The position numbers were made by a program, and so were the translations under genes. The notes beneath the pieces are model-generated. The model did not search any database and was not told the DNA's origin. It saw only the letters and a program-made list of their open reading frames with translations. A stretch of 14,910 nt of DNA from Candidatus Brocadiia bacterium (GTDB lineage: Bacteria > Planctomycetota > MHYJ01 > WSZJ01): the NCBI GenBank assembly GCA_013360825.1, contig JABWAY010000065.1, positions 1-14,910 on the forward strand. The letters are read 5' to 3'. Below are positions 1-8,283 of the stretch, in pieces (within the stretch, counting starts at the first letter, position 1; the number at the start of each line of letters is the position of its first letter).

Positions 1-136
1 TCGGGCGCTCATGGCGGAGCCCCGGCGGTGCGGCAGGATGGCCCCGGACTCGGGCGCTCATGGCGGAGCCCCGGTGGTGCGGCGGATGGCCCCGGACTCG
101 GGCGCTCATGGCGGAGCCCCGGCGGTGCGGCAGAAT
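1..136. repeat. 48-49 bp tandem repeat, about 2.8 copies
   Basis: Three consecutive copies begin at 1, 50 and 98, each opening with TCGGGCGCTCATGGCGGAGC. The first copy is 49 bp and the second 48 bp. They differ by one C-to-T change at 75 and by loss of one A in the stretch GGCAGGATGG versus GGCGGATGG. The third copy follows the first up to about 136 and then diverges. The array may begin before the window, because copy 1 starts at base 1. A unit length that is not a multiple of three in every copy (48 against 49) argues against translated repeats, so this is most likely intergenic. Just after it, GGCGGG (141-146) can pair with CCCGCC (161-166), a possible terminator or spacer hairpin. Confidence 0.85.
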
Positions 137-177
137 CACAGGCGGGCGAGGGGTTGCAGCCCCGCCCCGACACCCGC

Positions 178-183
178 TAGCCT
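178..183 (+). promoter_or_regulatory. Candidate -10 box (TAGCCT) for a leaderless GIY-YIG mRNA
   Basis: TAGCCT matches the T1, A2 and T6 positions of a sigma70-type -10 element and ends six bases before the ATG at 190, so transcription would start at or next to the start codon. No Shine-Dalgarno sequence precedes the ATG. No convincing -35 box is seen. The case rests mainly on the same arrangement before three other genes in the window. Confidence 0.45.
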
Positions 184-189
184 TTGCGC

Positions 190-510
190 ATGCCCACAAC
201 CTTCACCGTCTACATCCTCCGATGCGCCGATGGCTCGCTCTACATCGGCAGAACCCCGAGCCTGCAGGCCCGCCTCGCCCGCCATGCCCAGGGCCAGGGC
301 TGCCAGTACACCGCTCACCGACTCCCCGTGACCCTCGTCTGGCAGGAACACCACGCGTCCTGGGAAACGGCCTTCGCACGCGAAGCCCAGCTCAAACGTT
401 GGAGCCGCGCCAAGAAGGAAGCCCTGGTCCGCGGTGACATCCCGACGCTGAAACAACTCAGCCGCAGAAGGGCGCGGAGCGCTCCCGACGGGGACGCACT
501 CCGCGCCTGA
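190..510 (+). CDS. GIY-YIG nuclease superfamily protein (YhbQ/UPF0213-like)
   Basis: A 106-residue single-domain protein of the small GIY-YIG family related to YhbQ. The opening strand carries the split signature: VYIL at residues 7-10 and YIG at 18-20. R28 and H32 lie on the following helix, and E65, in AREAQLKRW, is placed like the metal-binding catalytic glutamate of UvrC. The lysine/arginine-rich KRWSRAKKEALV segment (69-80) is typical of the family. Members are DNA endonuclease-like, but their cellular role is poorly defined. I chose ATG 190. A TTG at 184 is in frame but would add only two residues, and the putative -10 box abuts it. The basic tail (residues 91-106) is unusual and is encoded by a strong stem-loop at 471-507. 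The gene converges on the neighbouring lipoprotein gene with a 15-base gap. Confidence 0.9.
   Translation: MPTTFTVYILRCADGSLYIGRTPSLQARLARHAQGQGCQYTAHRLPVTLVWQEHHASWETAFAREAQLKRWSRAKKEALVRGDIPTLKQLSRRRARSAPDGDALRA
471..507. terminator. Candidate bidirectional terminator hairpin at convergent gene ends
   Basis: GGCGCGGAG (471-479) pairs perfectly with CTCCGCGCC (499-507). Inside the 19-base loop, TCCC (483-486) can pair with GGGA (491-494). The stem stops exactly at the TGA of the GIY-YIG gene (508-510) and lies 19 bases beyond the stop of the opposing lipoprotein gene, so it could serve both. There is no U-tract in either direction, so it is not a classical intrinsic terminator. It may act as a 3'-end stabilising structure. 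Confidence 0.4.
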
Positions 511-525
511 CCTGCAATGCTCCTC

Positions 526-3500
526 CTACCTCCGCCGGATCGTGTAGGTCCCGGTCGGGGATCCCTTGCCCTTCACATCTTCCACCGTCACCGTATAAGT
601 TCCGCTCGCCGGCGCGACGAACGTCACCTCGAGCGTCGGTAGCGGGTTGGTGATGCTCTCGGCGCTGACCTTCGAGAGCCCGTCCGCCGAGGTCGCCAGC
701 ACCTGGCCCGCCTCGTCCCTCACCGTCAACTTCGGGGACATCGTCGACCCGTGCCCCGATCGCCCGCTGTCGCCGTCGCTCCCCGGCGGCACGTCCGCCG
801 GCCTGGCGTAGGCCGCCAGCGTCACCAGCTCGGTCGAGGTCGCGGCAAAGGAGAAGACGTCCACGTCGCCGTCCGCGGCGATCAATCCCGAGACGCGCCC
901 CGCCAGGTCCAGGACGTCGGCGGCCGCGGGAGGATCGTTCGGCTCGGACTCCACGGCGACGGCGAGGAAGCGCTCGAGCTCGAGGGAGTAGAGCGTGCCG
1001 CTGCCGGTCGTCCCCTTGACGCGGATGTAGCACGTTCCGCTGTCCCGCAGCAGGGCGCGTGCGGTGTGGAGGACACCCTCCGGCGGAGACGACGGGATCT
1101 CGGTCGTTCCGTCCGACGCGAAGAGGTCGACGGTGACGTGGTGCTTGGCATCCTCCCGATTGGCCACGTCGTAGATCTTCACGCGGACCAGGTCCCCAGC
1201 GGCGCCCGTGAATGAGAACCAGTCCTCGGTGTGCTTGTCGACGCTGCCGTTTCGGAAGTCCCCATACCCGATCGGGTTGGCCTGGGCCGGCCCGTTGTTG
1301 GGTTCAGCCTCCGACGCCGCCGGAGCGGGAGATGCGCCGACATGCAGGAAGTACGGGCCGTCGCCGTATGACCCCCCGTCGTCGAAGACGCGCACCGTCC
1401 ACTTTCCCGACGTCGTGGCGAGCCAGCTGAACTCGACATCCTCAAAGATCGAATCGGAAACCTGCAGCGCCAGCTTTCCGGACGGGTCGTAGACCCAGAC
1501 GCGCGGGTTGATGTACCCGCACCCCTTCGAGATCCCGTTCCGGTACGCCACGACCTCGAAGCGGAGGATGCTCGGCGCCTGGACCTCGAAGGAATAGCAG
1601 TCCGACTCGTTGTCGACGTGCCAGCCGTAGACCGTCGCGGGAAGGGTCAGCGACTCCGCCTTCTCGACCGTGTCGTTCGCGCCCTTGGAGCCCGCGGCTT
1701 CCTGCTCATGGACGAGAGGCAGCGGAACCGGCCGGACGAGCACGGCGTACTTACGGACGGCATTTCCACCGGACGCCTGCAGGCGGAGCATGTATGTGCC
1801 GGTGGACGGCGCGCGGAAGAGCGGGATGTCGAGGTCGTGGTCGCCGGACTTCCAGGAGCCCCGGTCGTGCCGCAGCAGCGTCTCTCCCGTGGGACTGAGC
1901 AGCCGCAGCAGGGGGATCGCATTGGAGGAATTCCAGGTTGCCTGGGTCATGCGCGTTCCGAAGAGTTCGATCGTGAAGACGTCGCCGGCGTTCGCCTGGA
2001 ACGACCAGTAATCGAGGTCCGCCAGCGTGTCCAGATGCCCGTGCCCGGCCGTGCCCGGCGGCAGGGGGTCCGCCGTGTCGCCGGTGTTGTTGGGCTCGGA
2101 TTCCCCGACGGTGAGGGTGACGGGCAGAAGCGACGTCGTTCCCGCGGCGGAGTTGGAGACCGCCCCGACGTTGCCGGCCTCGTCCCGGGCGCGGAGCGCG
2201 AAGTAGGCCGTCGTGCCGGGAGTGAGTCCGGTCACCACGAAGGTCTGTGCGGTTCCGCCGGGCTGAGGAGCGGGCGCACCCGCCACGGCTCCGGCGGCAT
2301 CGAAGAGCGATTCTGAGGAGATCGGGAGGGGCGAGACGCGGATCTCGTAGAGCGCGGCGGTGCCGGACCAGCCGTCGTCGCCGGGCGCGGTCCAGGAAAG
2401 GGTGAGGGTCGTGTCGGTCCAGGCGACGACCGCGAGGTCGTTGACGCCGGCCGGAGCGGTCAGGTCGGGCGGGGGAGCGGTCTTGCCCTCCGGCGAATTC
2501 GAGAGCGCTGCCAGGTTCTGGGCCTCATCGACCGCGCGGACTGCGAACCAGTACGACGTCGACGGCGCGAGGTTCTTCACGACCAGGGTCTGGGCTGTTC
2601 CCGCCGGCCCGGGCGTCGGCGGGTTGCCGACCGGCGTCGCCGCCTCGAAGTCCGCGTCCGTCAGGATCGGAGCCGTGGCGTACCGCACGAGGTAGGCAGA
2701 GGCGACTCCCTCGCCGCCATCGTCTCCCGGCGCAGTCCACGACAGCGTCAGGGTGAAGGAAGTCGGCGATGAGACCGTGAGGTCTCCGATTGCCGCGGGC
2801 GCGGTCGTGTCCGGCAGCGGGAGCGACGCGCTGACCACGTTCGAGAGCGGTCCGACGTTGGGGACTTCGTCGCTCGCCCTCAGGGCGAACCAGTAGGTCT
2901 GCCCGGGCGTGAGATCGCCGATCGTGCAGCTCTGCTCGTCCCCGGGCTCTCCCGGAGCCGGCACGCCCGTCACGGGCGTGGCGGCCTCGAATCCGGCTTC
3001 ATCGATCGGCGCGGTGGAGTACCGCAGATCGTAGGAGGAAGCGGCACCGCCGCTGTCGCCGTCGTCTGCGGGGGCGGTCCACCGGAGCGTGGCGGAGACG
3101 GAGGAGAATGCCGTGACCTCCAGATCGGTCACGGCCGCCGGCGGCGTGAGATCCGGCGGCGGCTGCGTCGACCCGTGAACCACGTTGGAGATCGGGCTCG
3201 CGTTCCCCGCCTCGTCGAGCGTCTTGAGCGCGAACCAGTACTCCGTCTCCGGCGACAGTCCCGGGATCGTCATCGTCTCCGGGCTGCCGGGGGTTGCGGG
3301 ATCCGGCTCACCCTCGACCTCGGTCGCTGCGCCATAGTCCGCATCGCTGACGATCGGGGTGGTCGCCCAGCGGAGGTCGTACGCAGCCGCGTCACCCGAC
3401 GCCAGGTCGTCACCGGCGGCAGTCCATGTCAGGGTGGCAGTCACATGCGTCGTGCCGGTCAGCGAGAGGTCGGTGGTCGCGCCGGGCGCCACGGTATCGG

Positions 3501-3660
3501 TCCCCCCGGGATTCGTCCCGGGGTTCCCCGGAGGCTTCGTCTTTCCTCCTCCGCCAGAATCTTCCGATCCACCGCTCCGGCGATGATGGTGCTTCCGGCA
3601 TCCGGGAAGTACGACTCCCAAAGCGACGGCGACGAGGGAAAGCAGAAGAAACTGTTTCAT
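526..3660 (-). CDS. Large lipoprotein with four fibronectin III and four PPC-like domains
   Basis: A 1044-residue exported lipoprotein. Residues 1-21 form a signal peptide ending in the lipobox LPGC, so C21 would be lipidated. A basic/glycine-proline linker follows (22-56). Four fibronectin III domains lie at about 57-166, 172-281, 286-396 and 402-510. They share a WTAPGDDG-type strand at W79, W194, W308 and W423 (spacing 114-115), and each ends near a DEAGN/SN motif. Four beta-sandwich units resembling pre-peptidase C-terminal (PPC) domains follow at about 519-643, 655-776, 783-896 and 901-1042. Three of these open with ESEPNN/EAEPNN/ESEPND, and they carry D-x-D-xx-x-F motifs typical of PPC. 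No catalytic domain is present, so a structural, adhesive or scaffold role at the cell surface is likely; this is inference. GGAG lies 11 bases upstream of the ATG. Fn3 and PPC boundaries are approximate. The gene is divergent from the efflux operon. Confidence 0.9.
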   Translation of the reverse strand: MKQFLLLSLVAVALGVVLPGCRKHHHRRSGGSEDSGGGGKTKPPGNPGTNPGGTDTVAPGATTDLSLTGTTHVTATLTWTAAGDDLASGDAAAYDLRWATTPIVSDADYGAATEVEGEPDPATPGSPETMTIPGLSPETEYWFALKTLDEAGNASPISNVVHGSTQPPPDLTPPAAVTDLEVTAFSSVSATLRWTAPADDGDSGGAASSYDLRYSTAPIDEAGFEAATPVTGVPAPGEPGDEQSCTIGDLTPGQTYWFALRASDEVPNVGPLSNVVSASLPLPDTTAPAAIGDLTVSSPTSFTLTLSWTAPGDDGGEGVASAYLVRYATAPILTDADFEAATPVGNPPTPGPAGTAQTLVVKNLAPSTSYWFAVRAVDEAQNLAALSNSPEGKTAPPPDLTAPAGVNDLAVVAWTDTTLTLSWTAPGDDGWSGTAALYEIRVSPLPISSESLFDAAGAVAGAPAPQPGGTAQTFVVTGLTPGTTAYFALRARDEAGNVGAVSNSAAGTTSLLPVTLTVGESEPNNTGDTADPLPPGTAGHGHLDTLADLDYWSFQANAGDVFTIELFGTRMTQATWNSSNAIPLLRLLSPTGETLLRHDRGSWKSGDHDLDIPLFRAPSTGTYMLRLQASGGNAVRKYAVLVRPVPLPLVHEQEAAGSKGANDTVEKAESLTLPATVYGWHVDNESDCYSFEVQAPSILRFEVVAYRNGISKGCGYINPRVWVYDPSGKLALQVSDSIFEDVEFSWLATTSGKWTVRVFDDGGSYGDGPYFLHVGASPAPAASEAEPNNGPAQANPIGYGDFRNGSVDKHTEDWFSFTGAAGDLVRVKIYDVANREDAKHHVTVDLFASDGTTEIPSSPPEGVLHTARALLRDSGTCYIRVKGTTGSGTLYSLELERFLAVAVESEPNDPPAAADVLDLAGRVSGLIAADGDVDVFSFAATSTELVTLAAYARPADVPPGSDGDSGRSGHGSTMSPKLTVRDEAGQVLATSADGLSKVSAESITNPLPTLEVTFVAPASGTYTVTVEDVKGKGSPTGTYTIRRR

Positions 3661-4015
3661 GGTCTTGCTCCGGCAGGGTGTCGATCAAGTGTGAGCGGGC
3701 GTCCCGGACTTCCTTGTCCGGAACCGGTCCGCTCAGAATTCCCAATCGCAATTCACGTGCGCGACGTCACCCCGTCCCGGCGCCCGCGGCCTGCGGAAAT
3801 TTCCCCCGGTACGAGACGGTGTGACTCCGAGGGCGGGGCGCCGGCGCGACCGCGCGGACTCCGACCCCGGAGACGAACCCCTGGATCGCGATCCCGACCG
3901 GGCACTCCACCCGCCACCCGACCAGGTCCTACTTTGGAGATGACAAACAGGCCGGCACCCGGTCTCATGGGTACGGTCGCGCACCGCCCCGACGGATGTT
4001 CTTCTGGAGACCGCC
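3661..4015. other. Divergent intergenic region between lipoprotein and efflux operon
   Basis: This 355-base stretch must hold the promoters of both neighbours, but no clear -35/-10 pair is visible. Contents that can be named are: a hairpin CCGGAC/GTCCGG (3704-3709 with 3716-3721) in the lipoprotein leader; an AT-richer patch with GAATT (3736-3740) and AATTC (3750-3754) as an inverted repeat, next to CACGTG (3754-3759); a 12-base palindrome at 3883-3894; and a possible -10 TACTTT at 3930-3935 for the plus strand. I see no convincing short gene. Confidence 0.5.
3883..3894. promoter_or_regulatory. 12 bp perfect palindrome, possible operator
   Basis: GGATCGCGATCC is a perfect 12-base dyad in the divergent region, 121 bases before the adaptor start. 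RND efflux operons are often controlled by TetR-type repressors binding palindromes near the promoter. No repressor gene is in the window, and a palindrome of this length has roughly a one-in-ten chance of occurring in a region this size. Confidence 0.2.
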
Positions 4016-5095
4016 GTGAGATCCCGGAATGGCCTGGCCGCGTGCATCGCCCTCCTCGTCGCGGGATGCGGTCCGTCCGGCTCGCCGGTCCCGGCCCAGC
4101 CCGCGGGCAGCAAGCGGCTCCCGCGCGTGCTGGTCGTCCAGGTCGAGTCCCGGACCCTGTCCTGGATCTTCACCGCCATGGGCGAGATCGAACCCCGCGA
4201 ACAGGTCCAGGTCTCCGCCCAGGTACCCGGCGTCGTCAGCCGGCTCACCTTCGTCGAGGGCGACACCGTCACCGCCGAAACCGTCCTCTGCACGATCGAC
4301 GAGGAACGCTACCTCCTGGAGGAAGAGCGCGCGAAGGCGGACCTCGACCGCGCAAAGGCGGAACAGGTGCGCGCGCGCGGCCTCCATGCCCAGCGCGTTC
4401 CGCTCTTCGAGGAGAAGATCATCTCCGCCGAGGAACTTGCCGATGCCCGGGCGTCCATGGATCGCGCGGATGCCGACGTGGCCAGGGCCGATGTCCAGCT
4501 CCGTCTCGCCGCGAAGTCGCTTCGGGATTGCCGCGTCCGTCCTCCGATTCCGGGCCGGATCGAATCGCGGCTGGTCGCCACGGGAGAGTACGTGGCCGCG
4601 GGGACTGCGATCGCGACGATCGTGGACGTGTCCGAACTGCGTGTCCGTTTCGTCGTGCCCGAGACGGAGTCGGCCCGGATCCGGCGGGGGCTGACTCTTT
4701 CCTGGCGCCCCCGGGGGACCGGCCCTGCGGTGGCGGGGGAGGTGTACTGGGTCAGTCTGGTCGCCGATCCCGGCACGCGGACCGTCGCCTGCCGGGCGCG
4801 CCTCGAAGGCGTTTCCGAGTCGATCCGCCCGGGGTCGTCGGGGACCGTGACGCTGTCGCTTGAGGCGAGGGACGGCAGTGTGGTGGTGCCGGCGGAGGCT
4901 GTGTTTCCGACGGAGCGCGGATTCGTGGCGTTCGTTCTGGAGGGGACCCGCGCGCGGTCGAGGACGCTGAAGATCGGGGTGAGGACGGAGGACGACGGGC
5001 TGGAGGTGCTGGAGGGTCTCGCGCCGGGGGAGACCCTGATCCTGCGGGGCGGTTCGTCGCTGAAGGACGGGCAGGAAGTCGAGGTGGCGCAATGA
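4016..5095 (+). CDS. RND efflux periplasmic adaptor (HlyD/MFP family) lipoprotein
   Basis: A 359-residue membrane fusion protein that links an RND pump to an outer-membrane channel. The signal peptide ends in LVAGC, with C18 as the lipidated cysteine, as in AcrA-type adaptors. A half lipoyl motif lies at about 63-97 (QVPGVVSRLTFVEGDTV). An alanine- and charge-rich coiled-coil hairpin spans about 98-170. The second half lipoyl motif is at 171-205 (IPGRIESRLVATGEYVAAG). The beta-barrel is at about 206-285, and a membrane-proximal domain runs to about 355. The start is GTG at 4016, with GGAGA five bases upstream; no better in-frame start was seen. The stop overlaps the start of the permease gene (ATGA), so the two are translationally coupled. 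Length is normal for the family. Confidence 0.95.
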   Translation: MRSRNGLAACIALLVAGCGPSGSPVPAQPAGSKRLPRVLVVQVESRTLSWIFTAMGEIEPREQVQVSAQVPGVVSRLTFVEGDTVTAETVLCTIDEERYLLEEERAKADLDRAKAEQVRARGLHAQRVPLFEEKIISAEELADARASMDRADADVARADVQLRLAAKSLRDCRVRPPIPGRIESRLVATGEYVAAGTAIATIVDVSELRVRFVVPETESARIRRGLTLSWRPRGTGPAVAGEVYWVSLVADPGTRTVACRARLEGVSESIRPGSSGTVTLSLEARDGSVVVPAEAVFPTERGFVAFVLEGTRARSRTLKIGVRTEDDGLEVLEGLAPGETLILRGGSSLKDGQEVEVAQ

Positions 5096-8000
5096 GCCTG
5101 TCGGACATCTCGATCCGGAATCCGGTCTTCGCCTGGATGCTGATGATTTCGTTCCTGGTCGTGGGCGCGGTGGCGTTCCCCCGCCTGGGGGTGTCCCAGA
5201 TGCCGGACGTCGACTTTCCGACCGTGACGGTCCGTCTGGAGTGGGAGGGGGCGTCCCCGGAGGTGATGGAGAAGGATGTCGTCGATGTGGTGGAAGACGC
5301 GATGATGGCCGTCGAGGGGATCGTGGATGTGACGAGTGTCGCGCGTCACGGGTCCGCGACGGTGACGGTCGAGTTCGAGCTGTCCCGGGACATCGACGCC
5401 GCGATGCAGGACGTGCAGACCCGCCTGTCCCAGGCGCAGCGCCTTCTTCCGCGGGACATGAATCCCCCGGTCGTGAGCAAGCAGAATCCCGAGGACCAGC
5501 CGATCATGTGGGTGGCCCTCTCCGGGCCGCGCCGCCAGCAGGAACTCTCGGACCTGGTCCGGAACCGGATCAAGGACCGCCTCCAGACCGTCCCGGGGGT
5601 CGGCGAGATCACGATGGGCGGCTTCCTGGCGCGGAGCATCCGCATCTGGGTGGACGCGCCGGCGCTCGAGGCGCATGGGCTGGCGGTCCAGGATGTCATG
5701 GACGCGCTCCGCCGGGAGCACATCGAGGTCCCCGCCGGGCGGATCGAGACGGACACTCGCGAGATCAACGTGCGGTCGGAGGGAGAGGCGGTCTCCCTGG
5801 AGGAACTGCGTGACCTCCTGATCAAGTCCGACGGGCTCGCGCGGGTCCGGCTCCGCGAGGTCGCGGTGGTCGAGGACGGCCTCGAGGACCGGCGCCGTCT
5901 CGCCCGCTCGAACGGCGAGTCCGCACAGGGCATGGGGATCCGCAAGCAGCGCGGCGCCAATGCGGTCGCCGTCGCCCGCGGAGTCCGCGAGCGGCTGAAG
6001 GAAGTCAGCGCGACGCTCGACCCGGATCTCACGCTCGGCATCGTCTTCGACTCGACTCCCTACGTGGAGGAGAACATCCACGAAATCGAGCTGACGATGG
6101 TGCTCGCCGTCATCCTCACGGCTCTCGTCTGCTGGCTGTTTCTCGGGTCGTTCAGCTCGACCCTCAACATCGTCCTCGCCATCCCCACATCGATCGCCGG
6201 CACCTTCGCCGTCATGTACTTCCTCGGCTTCACCCTCAATACCTTCTCGCTCCTCGCGATCTCCCTCTCCATCGGCATCGTCGTCGACGACGCCATCATG
6301 GTCCTCGAGAACATCCACCGCCACCGCGCGATGGGGAAGTCCCGCATCGACGCGGCGCGCGACGGCGCACGCGAGATCAGCCTCGCCGCCCTCGCCGCCA
6401 CGCTCGCCATCGTCGCGATCTTCATGCCGATCGCGTTCGCACAGGGGATCATCGGGAAGTTCCTGTTCCAGTTCGGCATCGTCCTCTCCGTGGCCGTCCT
6501 CCTGTCCCTCGTCGAAGCCCTCACGATCACCCCCGCCCGCTGCTCCCAGTTTCTCGACGCGGGACAGCGGCGGACACGCCTCGGCCGGTCGATCGACGCC
6601 GCGTTCCACACCCTCTCCGGGCTCTACGCCCGCCTCCTCCGGCCCGCCGTGCGCTTCCGCTGGCTCCTCCTGCCGGCGTCCGTCGCGGGATTCCTCGCCT
6701 CGATCGCCCTCATTCCGAAGATGCGCATGGAACTGGTCCCCTCCCAGGACCAGAGCCGCTTTCTCGTCCGCCTGCAGACCCCGGTCGGCTCCTCAATCGA
6801 CTCCACGGACGATGCGTGCCGGCAGGCGGAAGCGATCATGGCGGCGCAGCCGGAGCTGGACCGGTATTTCCTGGCCGTCGGCGGGTTCGGCGGCGGAGAG
6901 GTCAACACGGCCATGATGTTCGTGACGCTCAGGCCCGCGCGGGAGCGGCGGCGCTCGATGCAGGAGATGATGGGGTTCGCGCGCAGCCAGATGAACCGGA
7001 TTCCCGGACTGCGCGCCACGATCCAGGATCTCTCGACCGGGGGATTCAGCGCCCGCCGGAGCTTTCCGGTCGAGGTCTCCATCCAGGGGGAGGATTTCGA
7101 CCGCCTCGCCGCGCTCTCGGCGGAACTGATGGAGCAGGCCACCGCCGGGAAGCTGCTGGTGGATGTGGATTCCGACTACCAGGTCGGGATGCCCGAGCTG
7201 AAAATCCGTCCCGACCGCGACAAGGCCGGCTCGGTGGGCGTGTCGATGGAGGACGTCGGCGCGACGCTCAATGCCCTGGTCGGCGGGGCGCGCGTCGGCC
7301 GGTACGAGTCCGGCGGGCGGCGCCTCGACGTCCGCGTCCGGGTCCGCCGGGACCAGCGGCTGTCCGCGGACCACGTCCGCGCCCTGCGCGTGCCCACCGC
7401 GTCCGGCACCCTGGTCCCGCTCTCCGAGGTCGTCACCATGGTCGAGGAGCCGACCCTCCTCTCCATCAACCGCCGCGGGCGCGAACGCGCCGTCTCCGTC
7501 ACGGCCAATGTGGCCGCCGGGGAGTCCCAGGCGGCCGCCTTCGAGGAAGTCCGGCGGATCTGGGCCCGGATGGACCCGAAGGACGCCACCCTCCATTTCT
7601 CGGGCGCCGCCAGGACGACGCAGGAAACCACGACGTCCCTCATCTTCGTGTTCCTCCTCGGCCTGTTCGTCGCCTACGTCGTCCTCGCGTCCCAGTTCAA
7701 CTCCTTCATCCACCCGATCACGGTCTTCTGGGCGCTGCCGTTCTCGATCTCCGGCGCCGTCCTCGTCCTCTGGTGGCGCGACGTCTCGCTCAATCTCTAC
7801 TCCGGGATCGGACTGATCCTGCTCATGGGGATCGCAAAGAAAAACTCGATCATCCTCGTCGACTACACGAATCAGGTCCGCGAGACCGGCAGGTCCTGGC
7901 GCGAAGCCGTCCTCGAGGCCTGTCCCGTGCGCCTCCGACCCATCCTCATGACCAGCGTCTCGACCATCTCCGCCGCACTTCCCGCCGCGCTCTCCCTCGG

Positions 8001-8208
8001 ACCGGGCGCCGAACTGCGCCTCCCGATGGCGCTCGCCGTCATCGGCGGGATCGCCGTCTCGACCGTGTTCACACTCTTCGTCGTTCCCGCGTTCTACGGC
8101 ATCGTCGAGGACTGCAGGTCCCTCTTCGCAGGCCGCGCCGCCACGGCAGAATCCTCCGACCCGGGACATCCCGCCGTCGTCGGCGCGCCACGGAACCCCG
8201 CGCCCTGA
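5092..8208 (+). CDS. RND efflux permease (AcrB/MdtB-like, HAE1 family)
   Basis: A 1038-residue inner-membrane proton-drug antiporter, close to the usual 1030-1050. TM1 is at about residues 11-29, after the family-typical start SLSDISIRNPVFAWML. A large periplasmic domain follows, then TM2-TM6 from about residue 333. The proton relay is intact. D399 and D400 lie in IGIVVDDAIMVLEN (TM4), and K917 lies in MGIAKKNSIILVDY (TM10); these correspond to AcrB D407, D408 and K940. The second periplasmic domain spans about 550-850, and the last helices run to about 1010. The gene overlaps the adaptor by four bases, and GAGGTGG lies just upstream of the ATG. No outer-membrane channel gene follows, so a TolC-like partner must be encoded elsewhere. 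The substrate cannot be told from sequence. Confidence 0.97.
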   Translation: MSLSDISIRNPVFAWMLMISFLVVGAVAFPRLGVSQMPDVDFPTVTVRLEWEGASPEVMEKDVVDVVEDAMMAVEGIVDVTSVARHGSATVTVEFELSRDIDAAMQDVQTRLSQAQRLLPRDMNPPVVSKQNPEDQPIMWVALSGPRRQQELSDLVRNRIKDRLQTVPGVGEITMGGFLARSIRIWVDAPALEAHGLAVQDVMDALRREHIEVPAGRIETDTREINVRSEGEAVSLEELRDLLIKSDGLARVRLREVAVVEDGLEDRRRLARSNGESAQGMGIRKQRGANAVAVARGVRERLKEVSATLDPDLTLGIVFDSTPYVEENIHEIELTMVLAVILTALVCWLFLGSFSSTLNIVLAIPTSIAGTFAVMYFLGFTLNTFSLLAISLSIGIVVDDAIMVLENIHRHRAMGKSRIDAARDGAREISLAALAATLAIVAIFMPIAFAQGIIGKFLFQFGIVLSVAVLLSLVEALTITPARCSQFLDAGQRRTRLGRSIDAAFHTLSGLYARLLRPAVRFRWLLLPASVAGFLASIALIPKMRMELVPSQDQSRFLVRLQTPVGSSIDSTDDACRQAEAIMAAQPELDRYFLAVGGFGGGEVNTAMMFVTLRPARERRRSMQEMMGFARSQMNRIPGLRATIQDLSTGGFSARRSFPVEVSIQGEDFDRLAALSAELMEQATAGKLLVDVDSDYQVGMPELKIRPDRDKAGSVGVSMEDVGATLNALVGGARVGRYESGGRRLDVRVRVRRDQRLSADHVRALRVPTASGTLVPLSEVVTMVEEPTLLSINRRGRERAVSVTANVAAGESQAAAFEEVRRIWARMDPKDATLHFSGAARTTQETTTSLIFVFLLGLFVAYVVLASQFNSFIHPITVFWALPFSISGAVLVLWWRDVSLNLYSGIGLILLMGIAKKNSIILVDYTNQVRETGRSWREAVLEACPVRLRPILMTSVSTISAALPAALSLGPGAELRLPMALAVIGGIAVSTVFTLFVVPAFYGIVEDCRSLFAGRAATAESSDPGHPAVVGAPRNPAP
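8182..8204 (+). terminator. Stem-loop at the 3' end of the permease gene
   Basis: GGCGCG (8182-8187) pairs with CGCGCC (8199-8204), with an 11-base loop, immediately before the TGA at 8206-8208. Two further 6 bp stems lie in the 75-base convergent gap before smpB: GGGCGC/GCGCCC (8227-8232 with 8246-8251) and CGGCCC/GGGCCG (8259-8264 with 8270-8275). None has a U-tract. Together they may act as a bidirectional termination zone, but in DNA this GC-rich such stems also arise by chance. Confidence 0.3.
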
Positions 8209-8283
8209 GTCGGCGGGGACGCGCGTGGGCGCTTCCCCCAGCCCCGCGCCCCATCGGCCGGCCCCGCGCGGGCCGCACGCCGG

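Noticed and set aside
184..189. TTG start for the GIY-YIG gene
   Set aside because: It would add only two residues, has no ribosome site, and lies directly after the putative -10 box; ATG 190 is preferred.
3941..3951. TGACAAACAGG occurring again at 11151-11161
   Set aside because: An 11-base match between two places is expected by chance in a window this size, and the flanks do not align.
4309..6609. Long open frame antisense to the adaptor and permease genes (766 codons), and similar ones at 6793-8169 (-), 8512-9555 (+) and 3175-4863 (+)
   Set aside because: They are shadows of GC-rich coding DNA. Their translations are low-complexity runs of Arg, Pro, Gly, Asp and Glu with no recognisable domain, and they lie opposite well-identified proteins.
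8209..8283. tmRNA (ssrA) gene next to smpB
   Set aside because: The 75-base gap is too short and has no tRNA-like ends or tag-coding frame; none was seen on the other side of smpB either.
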